A stretch of 64,000 bases of DNA from UBA7662 sp036787895 (GCA_036787895.1 DAIQOK010000016.1:15611-79610); one strand, 5' to 3'; shown: positions 1-9,055, numbered from the stretch's first letter. Notes: a model not told the origin generated them from the sequence alone. Made by a program: numbers and translations.

Positions 1-1374
1 CTCGAACAAATCGATTATAGTGTTAACCTGCTGGAGAATACCATCAATGTACCGGTGACCATACATATTGTCCGTACCGACCAGGGAAGTGGCAGTTTTA
101 GCCCAGCGCGTGCTTTAGACGGTCTGTGTAATGTAAATGAGCGTTTTGCCAGTGCCAATATGAACTTTTATGTAGCTGGCGATATCAATTTCATCAACAA
201 CACCAACTACCTCAATGTAACGTCGTATGGTGTGACCAATACCATGATCAATGATAACAATGTGCCCAGAACGGTCAATATTTACTATACCAATTTGAGT
301 GCAATGAGTTTGTGTGGCTTTGCCTACTACCCGAATTCGGGCCCCGGAGGCACCAACAATCGGGGCGCAGTGGTTATGAGTTTTGCTTGTTCCCAGCCTA
401 CGGGAACTACATTGGCCCATGAATTAGGTCACTTTTTTGCCTTGCCTCACACTTTCGACCGCACTTCCAATAATCCGCTCCATCCTACCAATGCAGAACG
501 TGTAACCCGCGATGTAAACGACACCATTGGCGGTCGCTTAGGTGCCAATTGCAATACCGGTGGCGACCGCTTTTGTGACACCCCAGCCGATTTTATTGCC
601 AACCGCTGGAGCTGCCCTACCGGACTTTATCAGGAAGACATCAACGGTGACCGTATTCGGCCCGACTCGAGTTATTATATGAGCTATGCCAACGACATTT
701 GCACCAGTCGTTTTAGCGAGCAGCAAATCACTGCCATGCGAAATACCCTGGCGAGTGCCAGTTCCTCGAGGGGTTATCTCCTTGATCCACCCATGCCGGC
801 TTATGCGCAAATTACAACTGCGCCAACCTTGTTGTTACCTGCCGAAGGCGACTCAAACATTGCAGGTAATTTTGCTTTCTTCCAGTGGTCAGCCGTTCCT
901 GGTGCACTTTTTTACAACTTTAAAATCTACCAATTTGGCGGAATATTGATGGATACCTTGATTTACGACACCGCCTATTTGAATACCAACACAAATATTC
1001 GAGCCAACCGAACCTTACAATGGGAAGTCAGAGCGCTCAACCCCAGCAATTTGTGCGCGCCAGTATCTGCCCGTGGCACCTTCAGAACCGGCAATTTTAT
1101 TCCCCTCCAAACAGCCAATGTTTTTGATGCCAAACTAAAGCTTTATCCGACTTTCCTTAGTCCGGGTGAAAACCTGACTTTTGAAGGTGTTTCACCCGGT
1201 AAATTAGAAGTGCACTGCCAGGATTTATCGGGCAAAAAAGTGCTTTCAACCGTAATTGATGTTGAAGACCAAAAAGCAAGCTTTAGCATTGGTCAGTGGC
1301 CGAGCGGCGTTTATTTGCTCCATCTCAAACAAGGTGTTCAGCAAACTTTCCGTAAAATTGTAGTCCAGCCTTAA
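1..1374 (+). CDS. Secreted M43-like zinc metalloprotease with T9SS tail, 5' partial
   Basis: The frame is open from base 1 and aligns with the two complete paralogs downstream, so the true start and signal peptide lie before the window; the GTG at 55 is internal. The zinc motif HELGHFFALPH starts at codon 140 of the visible part, followed by GDRFCDTPAD and a Met-turn-like YMSYANDIC, the pattern of M43 (pappalysin/cytophagalysin) proteases. The usual metzincin glycine in HEXXHxxGxxH is alanine here. A fibronectin-like domain (about codons 275-365) and a type A T9SS sorting domain (last ~75 residues, ending in FRKIVVQP) follow. Likely secreted through T9SS and anchored or released at the cell surface; its substrate is unknown. 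It is the first of three tandem copies and is followed by a hairpin terminator. Confidence 0.85.
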   Translation, partial: LEQIDYSVNLLENTINVPVTIHIVRTDQGSGSFSPARALDGLCNVNERFASANMNFYVAGDINFINNTNYLNVTSYGVTNTMINDNNVPRTVNIYYTNLSAMSLCGFAYYPNSGPGGTNNRGAVVMSFACSQPTGTTLAHELGHFFALPHTFDRTSNNPLHPTNAERVTRDVNDTIGGRLGANCNTGGDRFCDTPADFIANRWSCPTGLYQEDINGDRIRPDSSYYMSYANDICTSRFSEQQITAMRNTLASASSSRGYLLDPPMPAYAQITTAPTLLLPAEGDSNIAGNFAFFQWSAVPGALFYNFKIYQFGGILMDTLIYDTAYLNTNTNIRANRTLQWEVRALNPSNLCAPVSARGTFRTGNFIPLQTANVFDAKLKLYPTFLSPGENLTFEGVSPGKLEVHCQDLSGKKVLSTVIDVEDQKASFSIGQWPSGVYLLHLKQGVQQTFRKIVVQP

Positions 1375-1399
1375 TTTTCTGGCTATAACCCAATATTAC

Positions 1400-1432
1400 C
1401 CGGCTGAGCAGATGTTTAGCCGGTTTTTTTTT
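1400..1432 (+). terminator. Rho-independent terminator after first metalloprotease
   Basis: A perfect 6-bp stem CCGGCT/AGCCGG with a 12-nt loop is followed by nine T. It lies 25 bp after the stop of the first protease, so the next paralog is probably transcribed separately. Confidence 0.75.
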
Positions 1433-1503
1433 GACCGCTGATTGACAAGCTATTAACTGTTTTTAGGGTATATTTAAAGCTAGTATTTAGCCACCCCCTA
1501 CTG

Positions 1504-2985
1504 ATGCGATATTTGTTTCTTTTCGTTTTACTGGCCATGAGCTTGAGCATGCATGCACAGCTCCCAGGCGACTGTGGTACTTCAGCTGCACCAGCTCACA
1601 TTAAAAACTTCATCAGGCAACTTGATTACAATCAGCCTCGCACCGAAAACGTCATTAAACTTCCCATTACCCTGCATATTGTAAGAACTTCGGCAGGAGG
1701 TAGCGGTTTTACGGAGAGTCAGGCTTTTCAAACCATTTGTAATCTCAACCAACGAACTGCCAGCTCCGGGCTATTTTTCTATATGCCGGGCAGAGTACGT
1801 TATATCGATGAAGATCGCTTTTTTTCTGCGCCGGATGCTTTCGAGCTGTTCGATATGATTGAAGATTTTAATGTTCAGCGAACCATCAACATCTATTACA
1901 CCAATCTGGCTCAAATGGGCTATTGTGGCTTTGCTTTTTACCCCAACTCAGGCCCGGGTGGTTTTCAGAATGATGGAGCCATCGTGATGAGTTTCCCCTG
2001 CTCCCAACCCACCGGCACCACCCTCGCGCATGAATTAGGCCATTATTTAAGCTTGCCCCATACCTTCGACGGCACTTCTCAAGCACCTTCAAGTATCAAT
2101 GCTGAGTTAGTCACACGGCTGGTACAGGAAGCTCCTGGTCGACAAGGTGCCAATTGTGCTTCCGAAGGTGATGGCTTTTGCGATACGCCTGCCGATTTTA
2201 TCGCTAATCGCTGGTCGTGTCCAACTTCACTGGTCGTTAACGATTTTAATGGCGACCGCTTTCGACCCGATTCCAGCTTGTATATGAGCTATGCCAACGA
2301 CATCTGTGTCAGCCGCTTTAGCGAGCAACAACAGCAAGCCATGCGCGCTACTGTAAATACACTTTCAGCACCACGAGGCTATTTAACTATTGTACCGATG
2401 CCCAATTATCCTTCACTGACCGCCCCCACTTTACATTTACCGGTCAATGGTGATACTTTGGTACCAAACCAGGCCCAATTCCGCTGGCAAGCGGTTCCGG
2501 GAGCAGATTTTTATCAGCTCAGAGTATATGTTGGCAGCAGTTTTACGGTAATCGACACCATGATCAGCGATACTGCATATCTGCACCTTTCCAACAAAAT
2601 AAGAGCAAACCGCGATCATACTTGGGAAGTTCGTGCTTTCAACGGTGCCAATTTGTGCACCGATTTTGGCCAGCGCGGAGACTTTGTTACCGGCCTCTAC
2701 AGCAACACAAGCAGTTTGGAAAATCAGTTGCTGCAAAATCTCAGGGTTTATCCCACGCAACTGAAAAACGGGGAATCAATCCAAATAAGCGGTTTGACCG
2801 TAGGTCTACAAGCTGAATTCCGCTTGTTGGATAGTAGTGGACGGCTACTTTTCTATGAAACCAAACGCATCAGCTCAGCGCTTAGCTCCCTGGAAATTCC
2901 GTGGTTGAATAGCCAGTGGTTGATACTGGAAATTGCGCAATCGGGACAAGTGAGTCGACATAAATTATTGTTGCAACAACCATAA
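1504..2985 (+). CDS. Secreted M43-like zinc metalloprotease with T9SS tail (copy 2)
   Basis: 493 aa. The N-terminus is a signal peptide (hydrophobic residues 3-15, cleavage after MHAQ). The protease domain has HELGHYLSLPH at residues 176-186 (zinc ligands H176, H180, H186; catalytic E177), with serine where metzincins have glycine. GDGFCDTPAD and the Met-turn region YMSYANDIC follow. A fibronectin-like domain occupies about residues 300-395, and the last ~75 residues look like a T9SS type A sorting domain. It is closely similar to its neighbours on both sides, so the cluster arose by tandem duplication. Predicted to be exported by Sec and then T9SS. Substrate unknown. Confidence 0.88.
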   Translation: MRYLFLFVLLAMSLSMHAQLPGDCGTSAAPAHIKNFIRQLDYNQPRTENVIKLPITLHIVRTSAGGSGFTESQAFQTICNLNQRTASSGLFFYMPGRVRYIDEDRFFSAPDAFELFDMIEDFNVQRTINIYYTNLAQMGYCGFAFYPNSGPGGFQNDGAIVMSFPCSQPTGTTLAHELGHYLSLPHTFDGTSQAPSSINAELVTRLVQEAPGRQGANCASEGDGFCDTPADFIANRWSCPTSLVVNDFNGDRFRPDSSLYMSYANDICVSRFSEQQQQAMRATVNTLSAPRGYLTIVPMPNYPSLTAPTLHLPVNGDTLVPNQAQFRWQAVPGADFYQLRVYVGSSFTVIDTMISDTAYLHLSNKIRANRDHTWEVRAFNGANLCTDFGQRGDFVTGLYSNTSSLENQLLQNLRVYPTQLKNGESIQISGLTVGLQAEFRLLDSSGRLLFYETKRISSALSSLEIPWLNSQWLILEIAQSGQVSRHKLLLQQP

Positions 2986-3064
2986 TTTGAGCTTTTTAAC
3001 TAAATTGGAACCTGCTTTTGTAATATTTTGACAAAGCCTTTTATTAATTGAAGAAATTTTAACC

Positions 3065-4567
3065 ATGAAGAAATTATACCTGCTGCTTTTCTTTCTTACG
3101 CTTCAAGTTGCTGTACAAGCCCAGGACGGTTGTGGTACGCCGCCACCTGAACGTGCGCTTTTCGAGTATCTAGAACAGATTGGTGAAAGCTACCGGTCGA
3201 GAGGTCAGCAACGCGTAAGTAATACCGAAATACTCAATGTGCCTTTGTATATGCATATTGTAACGTCTAACAGCGGAAGCAAATACAACTTCAACACCAT
3301 GTTGACCGTGATTTGCGAGTTAAACGATAAATTTTTGTCTGCCGGCATACGATTTTATCTGGATGGGGTGAATTACATCAATGATCCAAGTTTGTACGAC
3401 CATACCTCCTTTCAAACCGGCAGCCAGATGATGGTTCAGTACAACCAGGCACGAAAGGTAAATGTTTATTTTGTGAACCTCGGCCTGATTGGTCTTTGTG
3501 GCTATGCCTTCTTCCCCGGAACCGGTCCGGGTACGACCTTGCGTAATGGCGGACTGATGATGAGCGTAGGCTGTTCACAGGTTGGCAATACCACTTTAGC
3601 ACACGAAATGGGGCATTATCTGGCTTTGCCCCACCCTTTCGATGGTACCTCTAACCATCCTTCGAGTCCGATTTCTGAACGTATTACCCGCAGCGCTACC
3701 GACACAGTTGGTGGCCGATTGCCAGCCAATTGCAGCTGGGCAGGCGACCGTTTCTGCGATACCCGTGCGGACTTTATCGGCACTCGTTGGTCGTGTGCCG
3801 GCAACCCGCCGACACAGCTTGATGTTAACGGTGATTTGTTCGACCCGGATGAGACATTATTTATGTCGTACTCCAACGACAATTGTCAGAACCGTTTTTC
3901 GGAAGAACAGATCAACACCATGCGTCACACACTCGTAGGCGACAGCACCACGCAAGGTAGTCGTGCTTACCTGATGATTACGCCCATGGCGCCATTCAGT
4001 GTCATTTCCACCAACAGTGTACCTATCGAACCTAATAACCCGAACACCGTGGTGAATAGCGACTATATGTTTTTCAAATGGACAGCCGCGCCAGGAGCAA
4101 CTCAATACCTCTTCCGCATACTGCGCAACAACCAGATCGTAGAAGAAGTGGTAATCAGCGATACGGCATATTTCCTACCGGTATTCCGGATGTCCTCAGG
4201 CGCAGCGCACACTTGGAATGTCCGTCCGTTTAATCATGCTTACACCTGTATGCCGCCATCTGCGAGTGGTAGTTTCCGCGCCGGAACCAATTTTGGCACC
4301 TCTGTTCGTCAATTGGAATCAGAAAAAATTGCCATTTTCCCTACCTTAATCGATGCCGGCCAGCCTTTATATGTAGATGTAGCCGATTTAGAGGCTGAAA
4401 ATTTGCAGCTGGATATTTTTGACTTGCAAGGTCGTTTGGTTAAGTCAGAAACACTGACAGGTCAAAGCCGCCACAGTTTCATCCTCGACGATTTAGGACG
4501 TGGCTTATACCAAATTCGCATCAGCGGTAATGGTTTGCTGAAAAACAGCCGGGTTTTTAAACAATAA
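3065..4567 (+). CDS. Secreted M43-like zinc metalloprotease with T9SS tail (copy 3)
   Basis: 500 aa with signal peptide (MKKLYLLLFFLTLQVAVQAQ). Zinc motif HEMGHYLALPH begins at residue 180; the metzincin glycine is again replaced (alanine). GDRFCDTRAD and FMSYSNDNC match the M43 pattern. A fibronectin-like domain is present at about 320-415 and a type A T9SS sorting domain at the end (IFPTLIDAGQ through RVFKQ). It is more divergent from copies 1 and 2 than they are from each other, judging from the zinc-site flanks. The gap to copy 2 is 79 bp with no clear terminator, so copies 2 and 3 could be cotranscribed. A strong hairpin terminator follows. Confidence 0.88.
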   Translation: MKKLYLLLFFLTLQVAVQAQDGCGTPPPERALFEYLEQIGESYRSRGQQRVSNTEILNVPLYMHIVTSNSGSKYNFNTMLTVICELNDKFLSAGIRFYLDGVNYINDPSLYDHTSFQTGSQMMVQYNQARKVNVYFVNLGLIGLCGYAFFPGTGPGTTLRNGGLMMSVGCSQVGNTTLAHEMGHYLALPHPFDGTSNHPSSPISERITRSATDTVGGRLPANCSWAGDRFCDTRADFIGTRWSCAGNPPTQLDVNGDLFDPDETLFMSYSNDNCQNRFSEEQINTMRHTLVGDSTTQGSRAYLMITPMAPFSVISTNSVPIEPNNPNTVVNSDYMFFKWTAAPGATQYLFRILRNNQIVEEVVISDTAYFLPVFRMSSGAAHTWNVRPFNHAYTCMPPSASGSFRAGTNFGTSVRQLESEKIAIFPTLIDAGQPLYVDVADLEAENLQLDIFDLQGRLVKSETLTGQSRHSFILDDLGRGLYQIRISGNGLLKNSRVFKQ

Positions 4568-4587
4568 AACAATCCTACTCTTTAACG

Positions 4588-4619
4588 ACGGCCATCTTCA
4601 GATGGTCGTTTTTATTTTT
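4588..4619 (+). terminator. Rho-independent terminator after protease cluster
   Basis: A 9-bp stem ACGGCCATC/GATGGTCGT (one G-T pair) with loop TTCA is followed by TTTTATTTTT. It ends the metalloprotease cluster just before the next start codon at 4625. Confidence 0.8.
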
Positions 4620-4624
4620 GGCCC

Positions 4625-5527
4625 ATGGAGCTCGTATTGCCCTCCCCGCTGGTTGAAGTTGACTGGAAAATTGGTGGCGAAACACACAAAATAGCCGTCA
4701 AACGGGATGATCTGATTCACCCACTCATAAGCGGCAACAAATGGCGCAAACTGAGCTTAGTGTTGGAAGATGCGCACGAAAAAAGAAAACAAATACTGGT
4801 AAGTTTTGGCGGCGCCTGGTCGAATCACTTACTCGCCTTGTCGGCTGCTGCTAAAGCACTGGACTTCAAATCGGTAGCTTTTATTCGAGGAGATGAGTTG
4901 GAAACTGACATGGCTGGTCAACTGGCTCAATTCCGACAATATGGCATGGAGCTTTTGCCCGTTAGTCGTGCTGCCTATCGCGATAAAGAAGCCCTTTTCA
5001 ATCAATTTTTTGGTCAGCGTGACGACGTTTATTTCATCGATGAAGGAGGTGCTTCTGACTTGGCCGAAAGGGGCTGTGAAGCTATTCTCGCTGAAAATGA
5101 AGGGCATAACTGGCGCGACATTTGGCTGCCGGCCGGTACCGGCACTACATTAAAAGGTGTGGCTCGCTTTCTGGCAAAAAAGCAGGCTCTTTGTCAATTA
5201 CACGGCGTACTGGCTGTTCAAAGCGCTGATTTCTGTAATCAACTTGGTCTGGAACTTAGCGCTATTTATCCGCAAACTCAAATTCATCTCCCCGACAACG
5301 GACCGCGTTTTGGCAAGTATAGCGCTTCCCAATTGGCCATCGGCCTCGACTGGTATAAACAAACCGGCATTCTTCCCGATCCGGTTTATGGTCTTAAAAC
5401 ACTGGAAGCCATCCACCAAAGTCTGGAAAAACAAAACCCCGGCAAAACTGCCCGGGTTTTGTGGATACATACAGGAGGACTAGATGGCTGGGCTGGTTTT
5501 CCCGAAGCCCGGCTATTATTTAGTTAA
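4625..5527 (+). CDS. PLP-dependent ACC deaminase/D-cysteine desulfhydrase family enzyme
   Basis: 300 aa of the fold-type II PLP family that includes 1-aminocyclopropane-1-carboxylate deaminase and D-cysteine desulfhydrase. RDDLIHPLISGNKWRKL places the probable PLP lysine at K39. SFGGAWSNH is the family's conserved asparagine/serine motif, and LPAGTGTTLKG is a phosphate-binding loop. The substrate (D-cysteine, ACC or another amino acid) cannot be decided from sequence. Cytoplasmic. It lies immediately after a terminator, so its promoter must overlap the hairpin region or lie within it. Its stop codon overlaps the stop of convergent clpX in a shared TTAA. Confidence 0.85.
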   Translation: MELVLPSPLVEVDWKIGGETHKIAVKRDDLIHPLISGNKWRKLSLVLEDAHEKRKQILVSFGGAWSNHLLALSAAAKALDFKSVAFIRGDELETDMAGQLAQFRQYGMELLPVSRAAYRDKEALFNQFFGQRDDVYFIDEGGASDLAERGCEAILAENEGHNWRDIWLPAGTGTTLKGVARFLAKKQALCQLHGVLAVQSADFCNQLGLELSAIYPQTQIHLPDNGPRFGKYSASQLAIGLDWYKQTGILPDPVYGLKTLEAIHQSLEKQNPGKTARVLWIHTGGLDGWAGFPEARLLFS

Positions 5528-6756
5528 CTTACTGCTTTTAACTTGCTGATGGTTGAGCGTTCGAATTGGTTAACCGCATAATCTAGCTCGAGCCGGTAAA
5601 CTTCCGGTTTCGGGTTGGCGGTGGGTAATTCAAACATGGCCTCATTCAAGATGACTTCACAAATGGAACGTAAGCCACGCGCACCCAGCTTATACTCCAT
5701 GGCCTTGTCAACAATGAAGTCGAGCACGGGTTCTGCAATTTCCAATCGTATACCTTCGAGCTCAAACAGCTTTTCGTACTGTCGGAAAAGCGCGTTTTTG
5801 GGCACTGTAAGTATGGCACGCAAGGTGGTTTTATCTAACGGATTCAGGTAAGTCACAACAGGCAAACGACCCAATAGTTCTGGTATAAGACCAAATTGTT
5901 TCAAATCGTTTGGCTGCACATATTGCAACAGATTTTCCTTGTCGAATTTATCTTTTTGCTCTATGCCGTAACCTATGGCATTCAGTTTTACCCTGCGAGC
6001 GATGATTTTTTCAATGCCATCGAAGGCACCGCCGCAAATGAAGAGGATATTGCGGGTATCGACCTGAATAAACTTCTGCTCAGGGTGTTTGCGACCACCT
6101 TGTGGAGGCACATTGACCACCGTACCTTCGAGCATTTTGAGCAAGGCTTGTTGCACACCTTCACCTGATACATCTCTGGTAATCGATGGATTATCGCTTT
6201 TTCTGGCAATTTTATCAATCTCGTCCAAATACACAATGCCGCGCTCAGCAGCCTTGACATCATAATCGGCAGCTTGCAACAATCGGCTAAGTATGCTTTC
6301 TACATCTTCACCCACATAACCGGCTTCAGTGAAAACCGTTGCGTCGGCAATACAAAATGGCACATTCAGCTGGCGGGCAATACTTCGGGCAATGAGGGTT
6401 TTACCGGTACCGGTTTCCCCTACAAGTATGATGTTTGATTTTTCAATCTCCACCTCTTGCTCCAACTGCTGATTGATGCGCTTATAGTGGTTATATACGG
6501 CAACTGCTATCGTTTTTTTGGCAGTATCCTGACCAATAACATAGGTATCGAGATAGTCCTTTATGTATTGCGGTTTATGTGCTTTGTAGTTTTTGAAGGT
6601 TTTGGCTGGACTGGCATCCTGCCCCTCTTCATTCATGATGGCACTAGCCTGCTCGATACAACTTTCACAAATATGACCTTCGAGACCAGCCACTAATATC
6701 CGGGTCTGATCTTTGTCTTTGCCACAAAAGGAACAATGTAGTTTCTGTTTTGCCAT
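5524..6756 (-). CDS. clpX: ATP-dependent Clp protease ATP-binding subunit ClpX
   Basis: 410 aa AAA+ unfoldase that feeds substrates to ClpP. The N-terminal zinc-binding domain has C8, C11, C30 and C33. Walker A is GETGTGKT (K119), the pore loop contains GYVGED, and Walker B is IVYLDEIDK. The loop that binds ClpP is IGF in Escherichia coli; here it reads IGY. Full length for the family. It starts one base after the clpP stop codon, so clpP and clpX are cotranscribed, probably with tig upstream. The stop codon overlaps that of the convergent PLP-enzyme gene. Confidence 0.97.
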   Translation of the reverse strand: MAKQKLHCSFCGKDKDQTRILVAGLEGHICESCIEQASAIMNEEGQDASPAKTFKNYKAHKPQYIKDYLDTYVIGQDTAKKTIAVAVYNHYKRINQQLEQEVEIEKSNIILVGETGTGKTLIARSIARQLNVPFCIADATVFTEAGYVGEDVESILSRLLQAADYDVKAAERGIVYLDEIDKIARKSDNPSITRDVSGEGVQQALLKMLEGTVVNVPPQGGRKHPEQKFIQVDTRNILFICGGAFDGIEKIIARRVKLNAIGYGIEQKDKFDKENLLQYVQPNDLKQFGLIPELLGRLPVVTYLNPLDKTTLRAILTVPKNALFRQYEKLFELEGIRLEIAEPVLDFIVDKAMEYKLGARGLRSICEVILNEAMFELPTANPKPEVYRLELDYAVNQFERSTISKLKAVS

Positions 6757-6757
6757 T

Positions 6758-7444
6758 TTAACCTTTTTTCTTCGGCGAACGAACGAGTATATCGTCGATC
6801 ATGCCGTAAGCTTTGGCTTCTTCAGCGGTCATCCAATAATCACGATCGCTGTCGGCCATAATCTTTTCGAAAGTTTGTCCACTATGCTCAGAAATGATGT
6901 TATACAACTCATCCCGGAGCTTCAGTGTTTCTTTCAGTGTAATTTCCATATCAGATACCTGACCTTGCACCCCACTCATGGGCTGGTGAATCATGATGCG
7001 GCTGTGTTTGAGGGCGGTACGTTTGCCTTTTTCTCCGGCGCACATTAAAACAGCGGCCATAGAGGCGGCCATCCCGGTGCAGATGGTAGACACTTCCGCG
7101 CTCACGAACTGCATGGTATCGTAAATGCCTAGGCCGGCATAAACCGAACCACCCGGGCTGTTGATGTAGATTTGTACGTCGCGACCGCTGTCAACTGAAT
7201 CGAGGAAAAGCAACTGTGCTTGAATAATATTAGCCACTTCGTCGCTTACCGGAACGCCCATAAAAATGATGCGGTCCATCATCAAACGTGAAAATACGTC
7301 CATAGAGGCCACATTCATGGGACGCTCTTCGATGATATAAGGCGTGAGATTGTTGACTTGATGGCGGGTGTAACTGTCGATGGTGTTGCCGCTCTGACCT
7401 AAATGTTTCACGGCGTATTTGCGGAATTCGGTTCCAAAATCCAT
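6758..7444 (-). CDS. clpP: ATP-dependent Clp protease proteolytic subunit ClpP
   Basis: 228 aa serine protease subunit that assembles into the ClpP tetradecamer. The nucleophile is S128 in GMAASMAA and the catalytic histidine is H153 in RIMIHQP; the 25-residue spacing is that of the family. The acidic member is probably in the SDRDYWMTAEEA region. The N-terminal ~25 residues before the conserved core are longer than in E. coli and may be a propeptide. Sits in the order tig-clpP-clpX: 19 bp after trigger factor and 1 bp before clpX. Confidence 0.97.
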   Translation of the reverse strand: MDFGTEFRKYAVKHLGQSGNTIDSYTRHQVNNLTPYIIEERPMNVASMDVFSRLMMDRIIFMGVPVSDEVANIIQAQLLFLDSVDSGRDVQIYINSPGGSVYAGLGIYDTMQFVSAEVSTICTGMAASMAAVLMCAGEKGKRTALKHSRIMIHQPMSGVQGQVSDMEITLKETLKLRDELYNIISEHSGQTFEKIMADSDRDYWMTAEEAKAYGMIDDILVRSPKKKG

Positions 7445-7463
7445 AGTATCCTTTTTGCTGTAA

Positions 7464-8825
7464 TTAAACAGATTTTTTCTGAGTTAGTTTCTCAAAATCG
7501 GCATAGGATATCGATTTCTCTTCGACATTTATCAACGCACGCACATGATCTTCTACTTTACGGAATTTTACTGAATAGTAGAGATTGGCGTAGTTATCAT
7601 CTTTACGAAGATATTCAAGGGCATATTTGTTCAAATCTTTCTCTTCGATCGGGATACCATAACTCGAAAACTGACGGTATAACAAGCCACGGGCTTCGTT
7701 CATGATTTCTTCCGAATCGATTTCCAGCTTGTTTTCTTTCAGTATCGCGTCGATGATCAAATCGCGACGCAATTGTTTGGCATATTCAGGATACTGGCTT
7801 TCCAGGGTGTTTTCGTCGATTGGATTTTCGGTTGCTGTTCTCAACCAACGCTTCAGGAAGGCATCGGGTAGTTCGATATTATCGGCATCGAGCAGGGCTT
7901 CCATCAAATCGTTGCGCAACAAACGCTCTGCATCGGCCTGCAATCCACGACCTAATTCCAACTTAATGCGATCGTTGAAAGCTTCTTCGGTATCGATTTC
8001 CTCATTGCCGAACACCTGACGGAAAAAGTCGGTATTCATTTCGGCCATACCATCTCGCATGATATTGCTTACGGTAATTTCGAAGTTCGGGTTGATAGCC
8101 GCGAGTTCTTCTACCGATTTTTTAATACCGGCAGCGATTTTCTCCTGGTCATTGCCAAAGATGGCGCTGAGTTGATTGCGGGTGCTGTAGTCTTTGCTTG
8201 TTCCGGTAAGTTCAGCTTGTAACTGACTGTCGGCGATATCGGCCAATTTCACGAGGCTAACGGTAACCACACCTCCTTGTTTGAGTTCACCATTTTCGTC
8301 GAGCTCTTTCAGGCGCAGAAATACATTATCGCCGGCTTCGGAGGTTTCGGGATAGGCATTGTTGTAATACCGTTTGCGAAGATCGTTGGTATAATTGGTG
8401 AGCAGATTTTGGTCGGGCTCAACCGCATATTTCACGAAAGTTTTGCTAGGGATATTGGCTGTAACTTCTGGCTTCAAACCAATGTCGAAACGGAAGGTAA
8501 AAGCAGTGGCTTCTTCGATTCCGGCTGCAAAAGGATCGTGTCCTTCTTCTGGTACCGGTTGTGCGAAAATCTCGAGTGCCTGTTCTTTCAAGAAACCATC
8601 TACCTGCTCCTGAACCAGCTTGTTCAATTCTTCGTACAACAAGGCTTTGCCGTACATTTTTTTTACCAAACCTGCCGGTACCATCCCTTTACGGAAACCG
8701 GGCATACTCACTTTGCGGCGGTAGTCTTTGAGGGCTTCATCAAATTTGGCGGCATAATCGGCCGGCTCCAACTGGAGTATAACTTTGTTTTCTAGTTTGC
8801 TGATTTTTTCTGCGGTAATGTTCAC
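7464..8825 (-). CDS. tig: Trigger factor
   Basis: 453 aa ribosome-associated chaperone. The N-terminal ribosome-binding domain carries the signature GFRKG at residues 43-47. The C-terminal helical chaperone arms span about residues 260-440. The middle region (about 150-250) should be the FKBP-type prolyl isomerase domain, but I cannot see its usual motifs, so isomerase activity is doubtful. First gene of the tig-clpP-clpX cluster. No consensus TAnnTTTG element is obvious in the 60 bp upstream. Confidence 0.93.
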   Translation of the reverse strand: MNITAEKISKLENKVILQLEPADYAAKFDEALKDYRRKVSMPGFRKGMVPAGLVKKMYGKALLYEELNKLVQEQVDGFLKEQALEIFAQPVPEEGHDPFAAGIEEATAFTFRFDIGLKPEVTANIPSKTFVKYAVEPDQNLLTNYTNDLRKRYYNNAYPETSEAGDNVFLRLKELDENGELKQGGVVTVSLVKLADIADSQLQAELTGTSKDYSTRNQLSAIFGNDQEKIAAGIKKSVEELAAINPNFEITVSNIMRDGMAEMNTDFFRQVFGNEEIDTEEAFNDRIKLELGRGLQADAERLLRNDLMEALLDADNIELPDAFLKRWLRTATENPIDENTLESQYPEYAKQLRRDLIIDAILKENKLEIDSEEIMNEARGLLYRQFSSYGIPIEEKDLNKYALEYLRKDDNYANLYYSVKFRKVEDHVRALINVEEKSISYADFEKLTQKKSV

Positions 8826-8888
8826 TTCGGATACTTTTATAAATGTCGCGTACTTAGATGAAGAGATATTGCTTCTAACGAGCTGAGT

Positions 8889-9055
8889 AAATTCAAAATT
8901 TCAAATTCAAAATTGGTGAGTCCTGGAGCTTCGCTCCTTAGCACTAGTCCGGGGAAGTTATGGAACTACGTTCCTTAACCTCGATTAAATCATAAACTGA
9001 GCGCCCCAATTTTCAAACTTTCACACTTCAATTTTGAATTTGAAATTTTGAATTT
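8889..9055. repeat. Intergenic inverted-repeat element A
   Basis: A perfect 27-bp inverted repeat has its left arm at 8889-8915 and its right arm at 9029-9055, separated by 113 bp. The arms are A/T-rich and internally repetitive (motif AAATTCAAAATT). The interior holds two short hairpins, GGAGC-ttc-GCTCC and GGAAC-tac-GTTCC. No ORF is present. It lies between tig and the tRNA-Leu gene. Two other intergenic elements here (9270-9357 and 16731-16934) share the plan of inverted arms around a short non-coding centre. Function unknown. Confidence 0.8.

Noticed and set aside
8277..8795. 172-codon plus-strand open frame
   Set aside because: Antisense to trigger factor; no domain, promoter or ribosome-binding support.
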